Shown piece by piece: positions 62,865 through 64,000 of a DNA stretch of 64,000 bases. The position numbers and the translations under genes are program-made. Each line of letters opens with the position of its first letter. Position 1 is the first letter of the stretch. Where the stretch lies: positions 15,856-79,855 of the forward strand of contig CAYOED010000005.1 in assembly GCA_964402925.1 (NCBI GenBank), read 5' to 3'. Source of the stretch: Suilimivivens sp964402925 (lineage in GTDB: Bacteria; Bacillota; Clostridia; Lachnospirales; Lachnospiraceae). The notes under the pieces are model-generated. The model was not told where the DNA came from. It saw only the letters and a list, made by a program, of their open reading frames with translations, and did not search any database.

Positions 62865-64000
62865 TTATGCAGTTGCTGACTTGATTTTATAACCTTGGTT
62901 TCTTGCTATGATGAGAGCCTGCTCCACCGTAATCTCACGGTCAACCGGTGACAGATCGGATTTCCTGTAAAGTTCCGCATTATAGTTTTCTCCGTTCTTC
63001 AACATATGGTATAATGCAGTAAGAAGCATTCGTGCTATGGCAATGATTGCTTTCTTGTGGCCGCGACGCTTTTTGAGACGGAGATAACGGTTGCGAATCT
63101 CAGGATTCTTTTTGCTGGTAACAACAGCATTGGCACACTGCACAAGCAGTGGTTTGATGTAGCATCCAGCTTTGGAGACCCGGACAGATTTTTTCTTCCC
63201 CGCACTCTCGTTGTTGGTTGGGGTAAGTCCAGCCCATGAGCATAGGTGTTTCGCCGAAGGAAAAGGCTCCATATTGGCGCCGATTTCGGAAATGATTCCG
63301 ATGGCAGTAAAAATGCTGCTGATGCCAGGAGCGGTTTGAAGAATGGCAAGTTCCCGCTGATAGGGATCGGCGAGCGCGAGAATGAGTTCTTCAAGCTCTG
63401 CTTTCCGGGATTCAAGGTCTTCAAAATGACCTTTGATCACTTTTAGTTTGCCAGCCTGCTCTGGTGTGATACAGCCGTCGATGGCATCCCGGAGTTGTGG
63501 AAGCTTCTTTTTCAAACTTTTGAAGACAAGTGGTTCAAAGTCAAAGGAAGTATCTGCGGGATTTTCCAAAATCTTATCCAGTATCGCCTGTGCAGATTTG
63601 CCGAAGATGTCCGAGACAACGTTTCCCAACTGGATATTGGAAACCGTGAGACAGTTCTGCAAACGGTTCTTTTCACTTGATCTAAAGCAGGTCAGTTTGA
63701 AGCGGTAACGCATAAGGCCACGGAGCTGGCGGATGTCAGCTTGCGGCAACAAGGTCATGCTTGAACAGGTCAGCGATCCATTTGGCATCTTTCTTGTCAG
63801 TTTTCTTTCCACGGATAGCCTTAACATATTTAGGATGGGCAAGGACAATCGTACAGTCGTCTTCTAAAACGTTGTAAACAGAGATCCAGTATTTACCAGT
63901 GGATTCCATACAGACATCCTTGCAGTTTCTTTCGAGAAGCCATTGTAACAAATCTTTCAGACCTTTCGTGTAGGTCGAAAAACAGTGGCTCTCATAGGTG
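62865..64000 (-). pseudogene. IS110-family transposase, frameshifted and cut by window edge
   Basis: N-terminal DEDD-type part (CMESTGKYWISVYNV, RGKKTDKKDAKWIADLFKHD) ends in a stop at 63736 in one frame, while the C-terminal part continues from ADIRQLRGLMRYRF in another. The junction lacks the few residues expected between KHDLVA and ADIRQL, fitting a short out-of-frame deletion. The C-terminal domain has TAPGISSIFTAIGIISEIG and CSWAGLTPTNNESAGKK. IS110 elements use a bridge RNA from the flank; that upstream flank is beyond 64000. Confidence 0.88.

Overview
The window comes from a spore-forming, low-to-mid GC Firmicute, most likely a Lachnospiraceae-type clostridium. The evidence is sporulation genes (sleC, spoIIAA-spoIIAB-sigF, spoVAE, an alpha/beta SASP), AddAB instead of RecBCD, a T-box in front of valS, a TPP riboswitch in front of thiT, a CIRCE operator in front of htpG, and a gene order and protein style typical of gut clostridia. 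The genus is inference. Most genes lie on the minus strand, so operons are read from high to low coordinates.

Layout. 1-10.4 kb: the 5' part of sleC (cut by the left edge), htpG with CIRCE, a lipoprotein foldase coupled to an FAD oxidoreductase, and sbcC-sbcD-PHP phosphoesterase. 10.4-10.9 kb: a 330-bp structured palindrome (element A). 10.9-15.9 kb: a HAD phosphatase, a secreted metallo-beta-lactamase-fold hydrolase, a DUF3783-like protein and a large secreted glucosaminidase with Pro/Thr repeats. 16-22.3 kb: the spoIIA operon, a second palindrome (D), a TPR protein, a 48-aa coupled ORF, folC and a FapA-like protein. 22.5-25.6 kb: valS with its T-box leader. 25.6-32.4 kb: small membrane proteins, an aldose epimerase, truA, a D-lactate-type dehydrogenase and an AI-2E family permease. 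32.4-38.6 kb: the proteostasis block engB-lon-clpX-clpP-tig. 38.7-48 kb: an AAA/PD-(D/E)XK ATPase, GNAT, ECF S-component, SASP, greA, CBS, DJ-1, CYTH, LacI, malQ and thiT. 48.3-58.5 kb: addAB, an NTF2-like protein, HAD-IIA and aminopeptidase P.

58.6-64 kb is accessory. Two large palindromes (C and B) sit next to a lone spoVAE that has its own sigma-G-like promoter. They are followed by a truncated tyrosine integrase, about 850 bp of decayed sequence, an orphan agr-type peptide signalling pair (agrB and agrD convergent, with serine at the predicted ring position of AgrD), and a frameshifted IS110-family transposase that runs off the right edge.

The most unusual signal is the set of long intergenic palindromes. 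Elements A (10411-10740) and B (59019-59515) are about 49 kb apart. They share a nearly identical multi-hairpin apex, while their long arms differ from each other but stay self-complementary. That pattern means conserved structure, either an uncharacterised structured RNA family or a palindromic mobile element. I cannot name it from known families. C has the same architecture with a weakly similar apex, and D is a smaller branched palindrome.
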